A stretch of 48,228 nucleotides of DNA, taken from positions 1 to 48,228 of the forward strand of contig JAHBVG010000046.1 in assembly GCA_019637695.1 (NCBI GenBank), given 5' to 3'. How positions within the stretch are numbered: position 1 is the first letter of the stretch; every line of letters begins with the position of its first letter. Under the pieces are notes generated by a model. It ran no database searches. It was not told where the DNA came from and saw nothing but the letters and a program-made list of their open reading frames with translations. Below, piece by piece: positions 25,547 through 32,975 of the stretch. A program made the translations under genes and the position numbers. Source of the DNA: Caldilineaceae bacterium. GTDB lineage: Bacteria > Chloroflexota > Anaerolineae > Caldilineales > Caldilineaceae.

Positions 25547-25575
25547 TTGACAATTAGCACAATCTAGCATATTAT
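25547..25575 (+). promoter_or_regulatory. Strong promoter in the gap before the family-5 transporter
   Basis: TTGACA at 25547-25552, exactly 17 bases, then TATTAT at 25570-25575. Predicted transcription start is near 25582. No protein gene begins for more than 350 bases, so the transcript starts with non-coding RNA. Confidence 0.75.
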
Positions 25576-25581
25576 CTGAAT

Positions 25582-25807
25582 AGTTATTTCTAGCAGAATT
25601 TTTATGCAGACCTTTCCTCCGACGCTGCATAAGAGCATCATCGCTGGTAATAATAGAGTTGGATTAGCATAGCAGCCAGGTACACCCCTCCCTTTGCCGC
25701 TACCTGGGTTATGCTAAGGTTCTGCAGCTCCAAAACGCACCAAACAAACCAAAATCTGCTCAGGGATGAGGATAGGTTGCTCCACTTACATGGCAATCTA
25801 TTTTTTT
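25582..25807 (+). ncRNA. Candidate small regulatory RNA with two C-rich hairpin loops
   Basis: Downstream of the promoter at 25547 come three hairpins. Hairpin 1: TTATGCAG (25602-25609) with CTGCATAA (25625-25632), loop containing CCTTTCCTCC. Hairpin 2: TTAGCATA...CCAGGTA (25664-25682) with TACCTGG...TATGCTAA (25701-25717), loop containing CCCCTCCCTTT. Hairpin 3: ATAGGTTGC (25772-25780) with GCAATCTAT (25793-25801), one G-U pair, followed by a T-run to 25807, as in an intrinsic terminator. No open reading frame is evident. C-rich loops that pair with Shine-Dalgarno sequences are known from UCCC-motif small RNAs of Firmicutes. The alternative is a regulatory leader of the transporter gene at 25940, with hairpin 3 as attenuator. 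Confidence 0.55.
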
Positions 25808-25836
25808 CAATGCATCCCCCAATATTTGATGCCTGT

Positions 25837-25848
25837 AAAGGAGGTGAT
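25837..25848 (+). promoter_or_regulatory. Full-length Shine-Dalgarno sequence without a start codon
   Basis: AAAGGAGGTGAT is a 12-base perfect complement of the usual 16S rRNA 3' end, yet no ATG, GTG or TTG follows within the normal 5-10 base window. It lies about 90 bases upstream of the transporter gene's own AGGAGGG site (25921-25927). Confidence 0.6.
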
Positions 25849-25939
25849 AGCCCTCGGATCAAGGTTCCTTTTGTAAGGATCTGTTTTGGTTTGTGATCGT
25901 TGCTGAATTTCTGACACCATAGGAGGGTAAGAAACGTTT

Positions 25940-27919
25940 ATGTTAAAACTCGTCTACTTGATACGGGTTTTTGTATTAGCGCTTGCTGTTGTCTTCTTCG
26001 CTGCCTGCCAGACGCCGGCAGAGGTAGCTGATCCTCAGGGAGGGAGCGCCGCCACAGGCGCGACCACCGCTGATCAGGGCGTCACCATGACCGATGTAGG
26101 AACCCCTCGCCACGAGACGCTGGTCTTCCAGACCTTTGACCGCAAGGCTGCCAACCCCGACGCCATGAACCCGCTGATGCAATATGCCGTCTGGCGCGGC
26201 TTCCGTGAACTGGGGTGGGGCTTCCTGTGGGAGACCGATACCGGCACTGGCGAGTCCTATCCTGAATTAGCGGCGGCCATGCCTGAAGTCCTCAACGACG
26301 AACACACAAAGTTTCGCGTCACCCTCAAAGAGGGGATCTACTGGAGCGACGGCGTTGAGTTCACCACCGATGACATCATCTACACGTTGGACACCTATTT
26401 CCGCGATAAGGACAAGCTGACGAACGGCAATGTCAACCGCATCGTCAACTATGTCAAGAGCTACGAAGCGATTGACAAATACACCTTTGAGGTTGAGACG
26501 GTGAATCCGGCCTATGATTTCCACACAGTGATGGGCGTCTACACCTGGGCTTCGCCGTTCATCCCTGTGCCCAAACATATCTTCGAGAAGGAAGCCGATG
26601 TCAGCGCCTTCCGCAACACCTATCCCGTGACGCTTGGGCCGTATGTTGTGAAAGAGTACGACCCCAATGGGTTCTGGCAGCTATGGGAACGCCGCGAGGA
26701 TTGGGAACGCTCGTCCTGGGGTTGGATGGGCGAGCCGAAACCCAAGTATGTCCTCTACAAGGATTTCGGTCCCGAAGAGACCCGTGTGCTGGCCTTTGTG
26801 CAGAATCAATACGATGTCGATACCTTCATGAGCCCGGACAGTATCAAGGCCGCGCAGCAGCGCAACAATGAGGTGAAGACCTTCTCGGCCAAGATGCCCT
26901 ACCACAATATGGATGACGCCTGCGGCTATGGCGTGTTGATGAACCAACTCAAGGCGCCGCTGGATCAGGCTGAAGTACGCTGGGCGTTGGCTCTTTCATT
27001 GGATGTCAAAGATATTGGTATCAATGCGCTGAGCGGCGAGTTCAAGGTCTCTCCGCTGCCTATGGTGGACACGCAGATTCTGCGCCCCATCTACTTTGAG
27101 CCGTTGATCCCATTCTTGAACGAGTTGACCCTGGCCGATGGTTACAAGCCGTTTGACCCGAACTTCGGCACGGATCTGGTCGCCAAACTGACAGAGATGG
27201 GTATTTCCGCTGATCAACTGCCTGAGGGTGAGGAAGCCATTTCGGAAGCCTTCGGTATCGGTTGGTGGAAGTACGATCCGGCTGAGGCGGAGAAACTGCT
27301 CAACTCGGTGGGTATCACCAAGAACGCCAGCGGCGTCTACACCCTGCCCGACGGCTCGGCGTGGGAACTGGAACTGGTCATCCCCGGCGACTGGAACAAG
27401 GTCATGCAGCGCGTGGGCTTCTCGATTGCCGATAGCTGGCGCAAGGCTGGCATCCAGGTCAACGCCCGCCAGGTGGACAACGCTGAGTTCGGCAACGTGC
27501 AGAACACCAATGCCCTGCTCACAAGTATGCTCAACTGGACCAACTGCATCTTCACGCCAAACTATCTTAACTCCTGGCACAGCATTCGCCCTGAGAACTT
27601 GAAGGAGCCGAATTCCTCGGATCTGATCGTGGGCAACATGTGGCGCTGGGACAATGAGACGGCGTTCGAGGTGCTGGCGGAGAGCCGGGCCATGGATCAG
27701 AGCGATCCGAAGTTCCGCGAGAATGGCCGCACCATCTTGCAGGAATTTGTCAAGGACATGGCCTACATCAGCATCATGAACATTCCGACCACCATCCCCA
27801 CCAACGATCATTACTGGACTAACTTCCCCAAACAGGACAACTACTACGCTGTCCCGTATTCATGGTGGAGTTCGGCCAAGGAGATGGTTGTCAATATCGA
27901 ACCGACGGGTGCGAAGTAA
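25940..27919 (+). CDS. Family-5 extracellular solute-binding lipoprotein (Dpp/Opp type)
   Basis: A 659-residue solute-binding protein of family 5, the class that binds peptides, nickel or, in many plant-degrading thermophiles, oligosaccharides. It has a signal peptide with lipobox FFAAC, then a short linker and the SBP_bac_5 domain (FRVTLKEGIYWSDGVEFTTD, DDIIYTLDTYF, VEWALALSLD-like VRWALALSLDV). AGGAGGG precedes the ATG. It is the first gene of a five-gene ABC transporter. Its flanks, with glycan-active genes on both sides, favour an oligosaccharide ligand; this is inference. Confidence 0.92.
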   Translation: MLKLVYLIRVFVLALAVVFFAACQTPAEVADPQGGSAATGATTADQGVTMTDVGTPRHETLVFQTFDRKAANPDAMNPLMQYAVWRGFRELGWGFLWETDTGTGESYPELAAAMPEVLNDEHTKFRVTLKEGIYWSDGVEFTTDDIIYTLDTYFRDKDKLTNGNVNRIVNYVKSYEAIDKYTFEVETVNPAYDFHTVMGVYTWASPFIPVPKHIFEKEADVSAFRNTYPVTLGPYVVKEYDPNGFWQLWERREDWERSSWGWMGEPKPKYVLYKDFGPEETRVLAFVQNQYDVDTFMSPDSIKAAQQRNNEVKTFSAKMPYHNMDDACGYGVLMNQLKAPLDQAEVRWALALSLDVKDIGINALSGEFKVSPLPMVDTQILRPIYFEPLIPFLNELTLADGYKPFDPNFGTDLVAKLTEMGISADQLPEGEEAISEAFGIGWWKYDPAEAEKLLNSVGITKNASGVYTLPDGSAWELELVIPGDWNKVMQRVGFSIADSWRKAGIQVNARQVDNAEFGNVQNTNALLTSMLNWTNCIFTPNYLNSWHSIRPENLKEPNSSDLIVGNMWRWDNETAFEVLAESRAMDQSDPKFRENGRTILQEFVKDMAYISIMNIPTTIPTNDHYWTNFPKQDNYYAVPYSWWSSAKEMVVNIEPTGAK

Positions 27920-27960
27920 GGTTTTCCTCTTCGGATCGACGATGGAAGAGATTCAGTGAT

Positions 27961-28042
27961 CAAGAGATTGGGGGATTAGGAGATTAGGAGATTGTGCAGG
28001 CATTCAATCTCCTAATCTCTCAATCGCTTAATCTCCCAATCT
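27961..28042. repeat. GAGATTAGG-type heptamer hairpin
   Basis: AGATTAGGAGATTG (27981-27994) and CAATCTCCTAATCT (28005-28018) are perfect complements; further GATTGGG and CCCAATC units flank. It lies between the binding protein and the first permease gene, where differential expression is common. Confidence 0.85.
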
Positions 28043-28066
28043 CTATTCCCTTGAGTGGAGTCAGCT

Positions 28067-29068
28067 ATGGGTTTGATACAATATATTACGACCAGGTTGA
28101 TGGTTTACTTCCTTGTCCTCTTCATCGGGATCACCGTCACCTTCTTTTTGCCGCGTTTTATGCCCAGCGATCCCATCGAGAACTATATTGCCCAGTTGCA
28201 AAATCAGGCCGGGCAGACGTTGGGCGAGGCCGAAATGGCGCAACTGCGGGCGTCGCTCTCCGAATTGTATGGATTGGAGGGGAGCCTCTTCTCCCAATAT
28301 GTTGGCTACCTCAAGCGGGTCTTTTTGACCTTTGACTTTGGCCCATCCTTTTCGTCCTTCCCGCGGCCGGTCTCTGAATTCATCCTGCTGGCGTTGCCGT
28401 GGACATTGGGCCTGTTGGTGATGACGACGCTCATTGCGTGGACTTTGGGAAACACCATCGGTCTGCTTGCCGGATTTTTCCACAACAACCGGACGGCGAC
28501 AGTGTTGGAAGTAGTGGGCGTGGTGCTTTACCCGATCCCCTATTATATTTTGGCGCTGGTTTTTATCCTTGTGTTGGCGTATATCTTCCCCATCTTCCCG
28601 CTCTCGACGACGATCCGCCCCGGCCCGATGACGCTAGAAAAGGCGAGGATGATCGCCTACAACTCCTTCTTGCCGGCGCTGACGTTGATCACGGCGGGCT
28701 TCGGCTGGAACATCTTGAGCATGAAGTCGCTGGCCTTTTCCACCAAAGAGGAACCTTATGTGAAATTCGCCCGGCTGAAGGGCGTCCCCCCGCGCAAGAT
28801 CATGACGAGCTACGTCTTTCGCAATGCGCTGCTGCCCCAGGTGACGGCGCTGGCCCTCTCTATGGGAACCCTTTTCAACGGCGCGCTGCTGACGGAGATC
28901 CTCTTTTCGTATCCAGGGTTGGGGTTGCTGATGCGCTCCGCCGTGGGCAATGGTGATTACAACATGCTCTATGGAACCATCACCATGACCATTATCGCTG
29001 TGGCTACGGCGGCGCTGGTCATCGATCTGATCTATCCGCTCTTTGATCCGCGCATTCGCTACAGGTGA
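28067..29068 (+). CDS. ABC transporter permease (DppB/OppB type)
   Basis: A 333-residue membrane protein. N-terminal MGLIQYITTRLMVYFLVLFI membrane segment, a soluble loop (YIAQLQNQAG...), then the binding-protein-dependent transport core with the EAA-loop-like YVKFARLKGVPPRKIMTSYV and ALLPQVTALALSMGTLFNGA. The ATG at 28067 follows GTGGAG. It ends four bases before or overlapping the second permease gene. It forms a heterodimeric channel with the next gene. Confidence 0.92.
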   Translation: MGLIQYITTRLMVYFLVLFIGITVTFFLPRFMPSDPIENYIAQLQNQAGQTLGEAEMAQLRASLSELYGLEGSLFSQYVGYLKRVFLTFDFGPSFSSFPRPVSEFILLALPWTLGLLVMTTLIAWTLGNTIGLLAGFFHNNRTATVLEVVGVVLYPIPYYILALVFILVLAYIFPIFPLSTTIRPGPMTLEKARMIAYNSFLPALTLITAGFGWNILSMKSLAFSTKEEPYVKFARLKGVPPRKIMTSYVFRNALLPQVTALALSMGTLFNGALLTEILFSYPGLGLLMRSAVGNGDYNMLYGTITMTIIAVATAALVIDLIYPLFDPRIRYR

Positions 29069-29073
29069 TCGCC

Positions 29074-29973
29074 ATGAAACTGAACCTTCCTCTCAGGCGC
29101 AATCGCACGGTTGCTGTTGCACGCCAAGGCAGCGATGATCGTCGACGGCTGCAACTCAACTTCCGTCTCAAACTGGGGATCGTCATCCTGGCGATCTTTA
29201 CGATTGGGAGCTTCACGCTGCCCTTTTTCACCGATGTCAACCCTTCGCAGCAGGGGACCTACTTTAAGAACCTTGCGCCAAGCTGGAAGCACCTGCTGGG
29301 AACCAATTCGCAAGGGCAGGACATTTTCTGGTTCCTGGTTTTTTCGATCCGCAACTCGCTCATGCTGGGCGTGGCGGTGAGTAGCTGTGTCACCGTCATC
29401 GCCACGTTGGTGGGGTTGAGCGCTGGCTACATCGGCGGCTGGTTCGAGCGCGGGGTGATGCTGATCACTGATTCGTTTATCACGATTCCAGTCTTTCCAA
29501 TTCTGATTGTGCTGGGTGCGCTGGTTCGTGGACGCACCTCTTTCTGGGTGGTGGGGCTGCTCCTCGTGATCTTTGGCTGGGCCTGGGGCGCGCGCACAGT
29601 GCGATCCATGGCCCTTTCGATCCGCGAGCGAGAATTTATCAACATGGCGCGCTTCTCTGGGGCGAGTACAATGGAGATCATCCTCAAAGAGGTCTTTCCG
29701 TATGTCTACGCCTATATGGTTGTCGGTTTTATCAACACCATCCTCTTTGCCATCAACACCGAAGCGGCGCTGGCGGTCATCGGCCTCTCTAAAGTGGAAG
29801 TGCCCACGCTGGGATCGATCATCTTCTGGGCGCTCAACTACAACGCCATGTTTATCGGCCAATACACCTGGATTGTAGCGCCGGTCGTTGCCTCGGTCTT
29901 GCTCTTCCTGGGCCTTTTCCTGACCTCCACGGGATATAACGAGATGTTCGCAGCCAGGCGAGGACATTCATGA
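29074..29973 (+). CDS. ABC transporter permease (DppC/OppC type)
   Basis: A 299-residue permease with a basic N-terminus, the LGTNSQGQDIFWFLVFSIRN motif characteristic of DppC-like proteins, and the EAA-loop REREFINMARFSGASTMEII. The ATG at 29074 has AGGTGA five bases upstream. A GTG at 29065 overlapping the previous stop would add three residues. Its end overlaps the ATPase gene by four bases (ATGA). Confidence 0.92.
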   Translation: MKLNLPLRRNRTVAVARQGSDDRRRLQLNFRLKLGIVILAIFTIGSFTLPFFTDVNPSQQGTYFKNLAPSWKHLLGTNSQGQDIFWFLVFSIRNSLMLGVAVSSCVTVIATLVGLSAGYIGGWFERGVMLITDSFITIPVFPILIVLGALVRGRTSFWVVGLLLVIFGWAWGARTVRSMALSIREREFINMARFSGASTMEIILKEVFPYVYAYMVVGFINTILFAINTEAALAVIGLSKVEVPTLGSIIFWALNYNAMFIGQYTWIVAPVVASVLLFLGLFLTSTGYNEMFAARRGHS

Positions 29974-30923
29974 TCAAGCTCAACAACATTGTCGCTACCT
30001 ATACCACCGTCCGCGGACAGGTGAACGCTGTCGAAGGCGTCGCGCTGGAGATCCCGGCGGGGACGATCCTGGGCATTGCCGGCGAATCGGGCTGTGGCAA
30101 AACCACGCTGCTCAAAATCCTCTACGGGGATATCACCTATCCGCTTTCGCTCTCGGCAGGGCACATTGATTACGGCATCAAAGACGCCAAAGGGCAGGAG
30201 ATCACCACCCAAAATATTCGCGACTATTGGTTCCGGCGCATCTCCTATATTCCGCAGAGTTCCATGAGTTCGCTCAACCCGGTGATCCGCATCCGCAACC
30301 AATTTGTGGATTTCCTCGACCCTTCACAGGATAAGAAGCAGGTGCTGGAAGAGGTTCGCTCCTACATCCGCCAATTGGATCTGCCGTCTGAAGCCATCGA
30401 CGCTTACCCACATCAGCTCTCCGGCGGCATGCGCCAGCGCATTATGGTGGCGATGGCGACCTTCTTCCAGCCGGACATCATCCTCGCCGACGAGCCGACG
30501 ACCGCCCTCGATGTGGTGGTGCAAAAGGGGATTCTGCTCCTGCTGATGGAACTCCAGGAGCAGATGCAGAATACGATCTTCTTCGTCTCACACGACATGG
30601 GCGTTCACTACCAGATCACCCATAAGATGATGATCATGTACGCGGCCAAAGCTGTCGAGTATGGGGATTCAGGGTCAGTTTTCGACGAGCCGCTGCATCC
30701 TTATACTAAATTGTTGATCGAATCGCTGCCCACGGTCGGGGATGCACACCAGCGCCAGGGGGTAGCCGGTCGCCCACCCAGCCTGTGGGAGGATCTGCGC
30801 GGCTGCCGCTTCGCCCCGCGTTGCCCGTTGGCGACCGATCTCTGCCGATCCATGGAGCCTGCGCTGATCGAATACAAACCAGGTCACTTCGCCGCCTGCC
30901 ATTACGCTGAACAGAATCTGTAG
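29970..30923 (+). CDS. ABC transporter ATP-binding protein (DppD/OppD type)
   Basis: A 317-residue ATPase: Walker A GESGCGKT, Q-loop RISYIPQSSMSSLNPVI, signature LSGGMRQRIMVAMA, Walker B IILADEPTTALDV, switch His in FFVSHDMG. The C-terminal oligopeptide-type domain is present (GRPPSLWEDLRGCRFAPRCP with the Cys spacing CRFAPRCPLATDLC). It is coupled to the permease by a four-base overlap. Confidence 0.93.
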   Translation: MIKLNNIVATYTTVRGQVNAVEGVALEIPAGTILGIAGESGCGKTTLLKILYGDITYPLSLSAGHIDYGIKDAKGQEITTQNIRDYWFRRISYIPQSSMSSLNPVIRIRNQFVDFLDPSQDKKQVLEEVRSYIRQLDLPSEAIDAYPHQLSGGMRQRIMVAMATFFQPDIILADEPTTALDVVVQKGILLLLMELQEQMQNTIFFVSHDMGVHYQITHKMMIMYAAKAVEYGDSGSVFDEPLHPYTKLLIESLPTVGDAHQRQGVAGRPPSLWEDLRGCRFAPRCPLATDLCRSMEPALIEYKPGHFAACHYAEQNL

Positions 30924-30937
30924 CGGAAACGAACCCC

Positions 30938-31900
30938 ATGAAAACAATCCTGAAAACGGAGAATTTGCACAAAGTCTACAAACTGGGCAGCCTCATGCGC
31001 CGCATCACCATCAACGCGCTGGACGAAGTCAACCTCAACGTCCAAAGCGACGAGCCGGTGATCATCAGCCTGGTGGGTGAATCGGGCAGCGGCAAAACCA
31101 CTCTCGCCAAGGTGATCTTGCGCTTGGTGGAGCCAACGCACGGCAGCGCTGTGGTCTATGACCGCGTGGTGGCAGGCAATGGCGCAAGGCAGGAGAAGCG
31201 TGAGTTTCTGAGCGCGGTACAGCCCATCTTCCAAAACCCGTTCGAGGCGTTTAGCAGCTACCGCACTGTGGATTCCTATTTGCAGACGACGGCGCAGCGG
31301 GTCAACAATCTTCGCGCAAGCGACGCTGTCAGCGCAATGGAAAGCGCCCTGGGGTCCGTGGGCTTGAAGTATGTCGATGTACGCGGAAAGTATCCGAACC
31401 AGTTTTCCGGCGGCGAACTTCAGCGCGTCTCGATTGCGCGAGCGTTGATCCCCCGCCCACAGATCATCATCGCCGACGAGCCTGTGAGCATGATCGACGC
31501 TTCGCTGCGTATGAACATTATCAATCTCTTCCTCGAACTCAAACAGCAGTACAAGACCAGCTTCCTCTACATCACCCATGATCTGGCGACGGCCTATTAC
31601 ATCAGCGACTACATCGCCGTCATGTACCGGGGAACGATTGTGGAGTTCGGCGCGGCCCGTGGCGTACTCACCGATCCGCAGCACCCATACACCCAATTGC
31701 TGCTCGAATCGATCCCAGAGGTGCGGCGCAAATGGAATCGTACCCAGTTCGCCATGTCCGACATCGAGACCAAAGAGTACCGCTTCGAGGGCTGCAAATT
31801 CCGCAACCGCTGCCCGCTGGCGCAGGAGATCTGCGTCCATCAACGCCCGCCGGCCGTCCGCAAGGAAGATGGCCGCGACGTCTACTGTCACTTCGCCTGA
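30938..31900 (+). CDS. ABC transporter ATP-binding protein (DppF/OppF type)
   Basis: A 320-residue second ATPase: Walker A GESGSGKT, signature FSGGELQRVSIARAL, Walker B IIIADEPVSMIDAS, switch His in FLYITHDLA, and the C-terminal Cys-rich oligopeptide-type domain (CKFRNRCPLAQEIC). It starts 14 bases after the DppD-like gene. Both ATPases keep all catalytic motifs, so the transporter should hydrolyse ATP at two sites. Confidence 0.93.
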   Translation: MKTILKTENLHKVYKLGSLMRRITINALDEVNLNVQSDEPVIISLVGESGSGKTTLAKVILRLVEPTHGSAVVYDRVVAGNGARQEKREFLSAVQPIFQNPFEAFSSYRTVDSYLQTTAQRVNNLRASDAVSAMESALGSVGLKYVDVRGKYPNQFSGGELQRVSIARALIPRPQIIIADEPVSMIDASLRMNIINLFLELKQQYKTSFLYITHDLATAYYISDYIAVMYRGTIVEFGAARGVLTDPQHPYTQLLLESIPEVRRKWNRTQFAMSDIETKEYRFEGCKFRNRCPLAQEICVHQRPPAVRKEDGRDVYCHFA

Positions 31901-31951
31901 AATCGCTTCATTGTGCATCTCCCTACACAATTAACGATAGGAGTTTACCCA

Positions 31952-32860
31952 GTGAGCAGCTTTACGGTTTTCGATGTAACCTTCCCGCCCCAGGTCAAGC
32001 AGCGTGTGATTGTCAACACAGACGCCAAAAACGAGGCTGACGACCAATACGCCATCGTACACGCCATCCTGACGCCGTCTTTCGATCTTCACGGCATCAT
32101 CCCCGCCCACTTTGGAACGGCCAAGTCGGCTACGAGTATGCAGGATAGCTACGACGAGACCATACTGCTCTTGGGCCTCATGGGCCTGGAGGAAGAGGTC
32201 CGGGTCGAAGCCGGCGCCACCCATGCCATGCCGGACGAATCGACGCCCATCGACTCACCTGGCGCCCAGTTGATCATTGAGGAAGCCCTGGCGGACGATG
32301 ATAGACCGCTTAACATCGCCTTTTACGGGCCGCTCACCGATATGGCCTCAGCCCTGCTCCTTGAACCAAAGATCGCAGACCGCAACATCCGCGCCCTCTG
32401 GATCGGCGGAGGACCCTGGCCGAACGGTGGCCGAGAATACAACCTCTCCAACGACATTCACGCGGCCAATGTGGTGATGAAGTCGAAACTCGAACTGTGG
32501 CAGATCCCCAGAAGCACTTACCGCACGATGAGTGTCTCCTACGCCGAGTTGATTGAGAAAATTTACCCGCAGGGCGAGATCGGCAAGTACCTGGTCGAGC
32601 AGCTTCTGGAGCATAACGCCAGGACGCGTCCTGAGATGGAATATCGCTCTTTGGGCGATTCCCCCTGCATCGGCATCATTATGGATCCTGAGTGCGGCCA
32701 GTGGACGTGGCGGCCAGCGCCGACGTTCGACCAGCAGATGCACTATATCCACACAGGGCAGTATCGCCCCATTCGCGTCTACGATAACGTGAACACGCGT
32801 TTCATCCACGAGGACCTTTTCGCCAAGCTCGCCCAGTTCATCCGACGTGGCGCGCGGTAG
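31952..32860 (+). CDS. Nucleoside-hydrolase-family protein (IUNH-like)
   Basis: A 302-residue member of the inosine-uridine nucleoside hydrolase fold. The N-terminal Asp cluster is a variant, VNTDAKNEADDQYAIVHA, instead of DTDPGxDD. The ALGPLTN-equivalent is FYGPLTDMASAL, then LWIGGGPWPNGG and NLSNDIHAANVV. Near the C-terminus IIMDPECG keeps the Asp-Pro but lacks the His of the canonical His-Asp-Pro that protonates purine leaving groups. GTG start at 31952 with TAGGAG upstream at 8 bases; the open frame from 31913 has no such site. It follows the transporter and directly precedes the second apiosidase-like hydrolase. A non-nucleoside pentofuranoside substrate is plausible. Its stop TAG lies inside a 21-bp hairpin. 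Confidence 0.82.
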   Translation: MSSFTVFDVTFPPQVKQRVIVNTDAKNEADDQYAIVHAILTPSFDLHGIIPAHFGTAKSATSMQDSYDETILLLGLMGLEEEVRVEAGATHAMPDESTPIDSPGAQLIIEEALADDDRPLNIAFYGPLTDMASALLLEPKIADRNIRALWIGGGPWPNGGREYNLSNDIHAANVVMKSKLELWQIPRSTYRTMSVSYAELIEKIYPQGEIGKYLVEQLLEHNARTRPEMEYRSLGDSPCIGIIMDPECGQWTWRPAPTFDQQMHYIHTGQYRPIRVYDNVNTRFIHEDLFAKLAQFIRRGAR

Positions 32861-32946
32861 GGGTTTGCGTGGGGCGGAATGATCGCTCGCCAATAAAGCG
32901 GCGGTCGCAGCGTCCGCATCTGCTGCCGCCCCACGCAAACCCCTAC
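32857..32946. repeat. GTAGGGGTTTG-type hairpin, variant arms
   Basis: Perfect 21-bp arms at 32857-32877 and 32926-32946 (GTAGGGGTTTGCGTGGGGCGG). The outer 11 bases match the hairpins at 3338 and 43507, while the inner arm differs with matching changes on both sides. The stop codon of the nucleoside-hydrolase gene (32858-32860) is inside the left arm. Confidence 0.85.
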
Positions 32947-32975
32947 GCAATCCGCAATTCCAAAGGAAACCATCC

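Noticed and set aside
25940..31900. Firm dipeptide transporter annotation
   Set aside because: The families also transport oligosaccharides, and the flanking genes are glycan-related, so a dpp gene symbol was not assigned.
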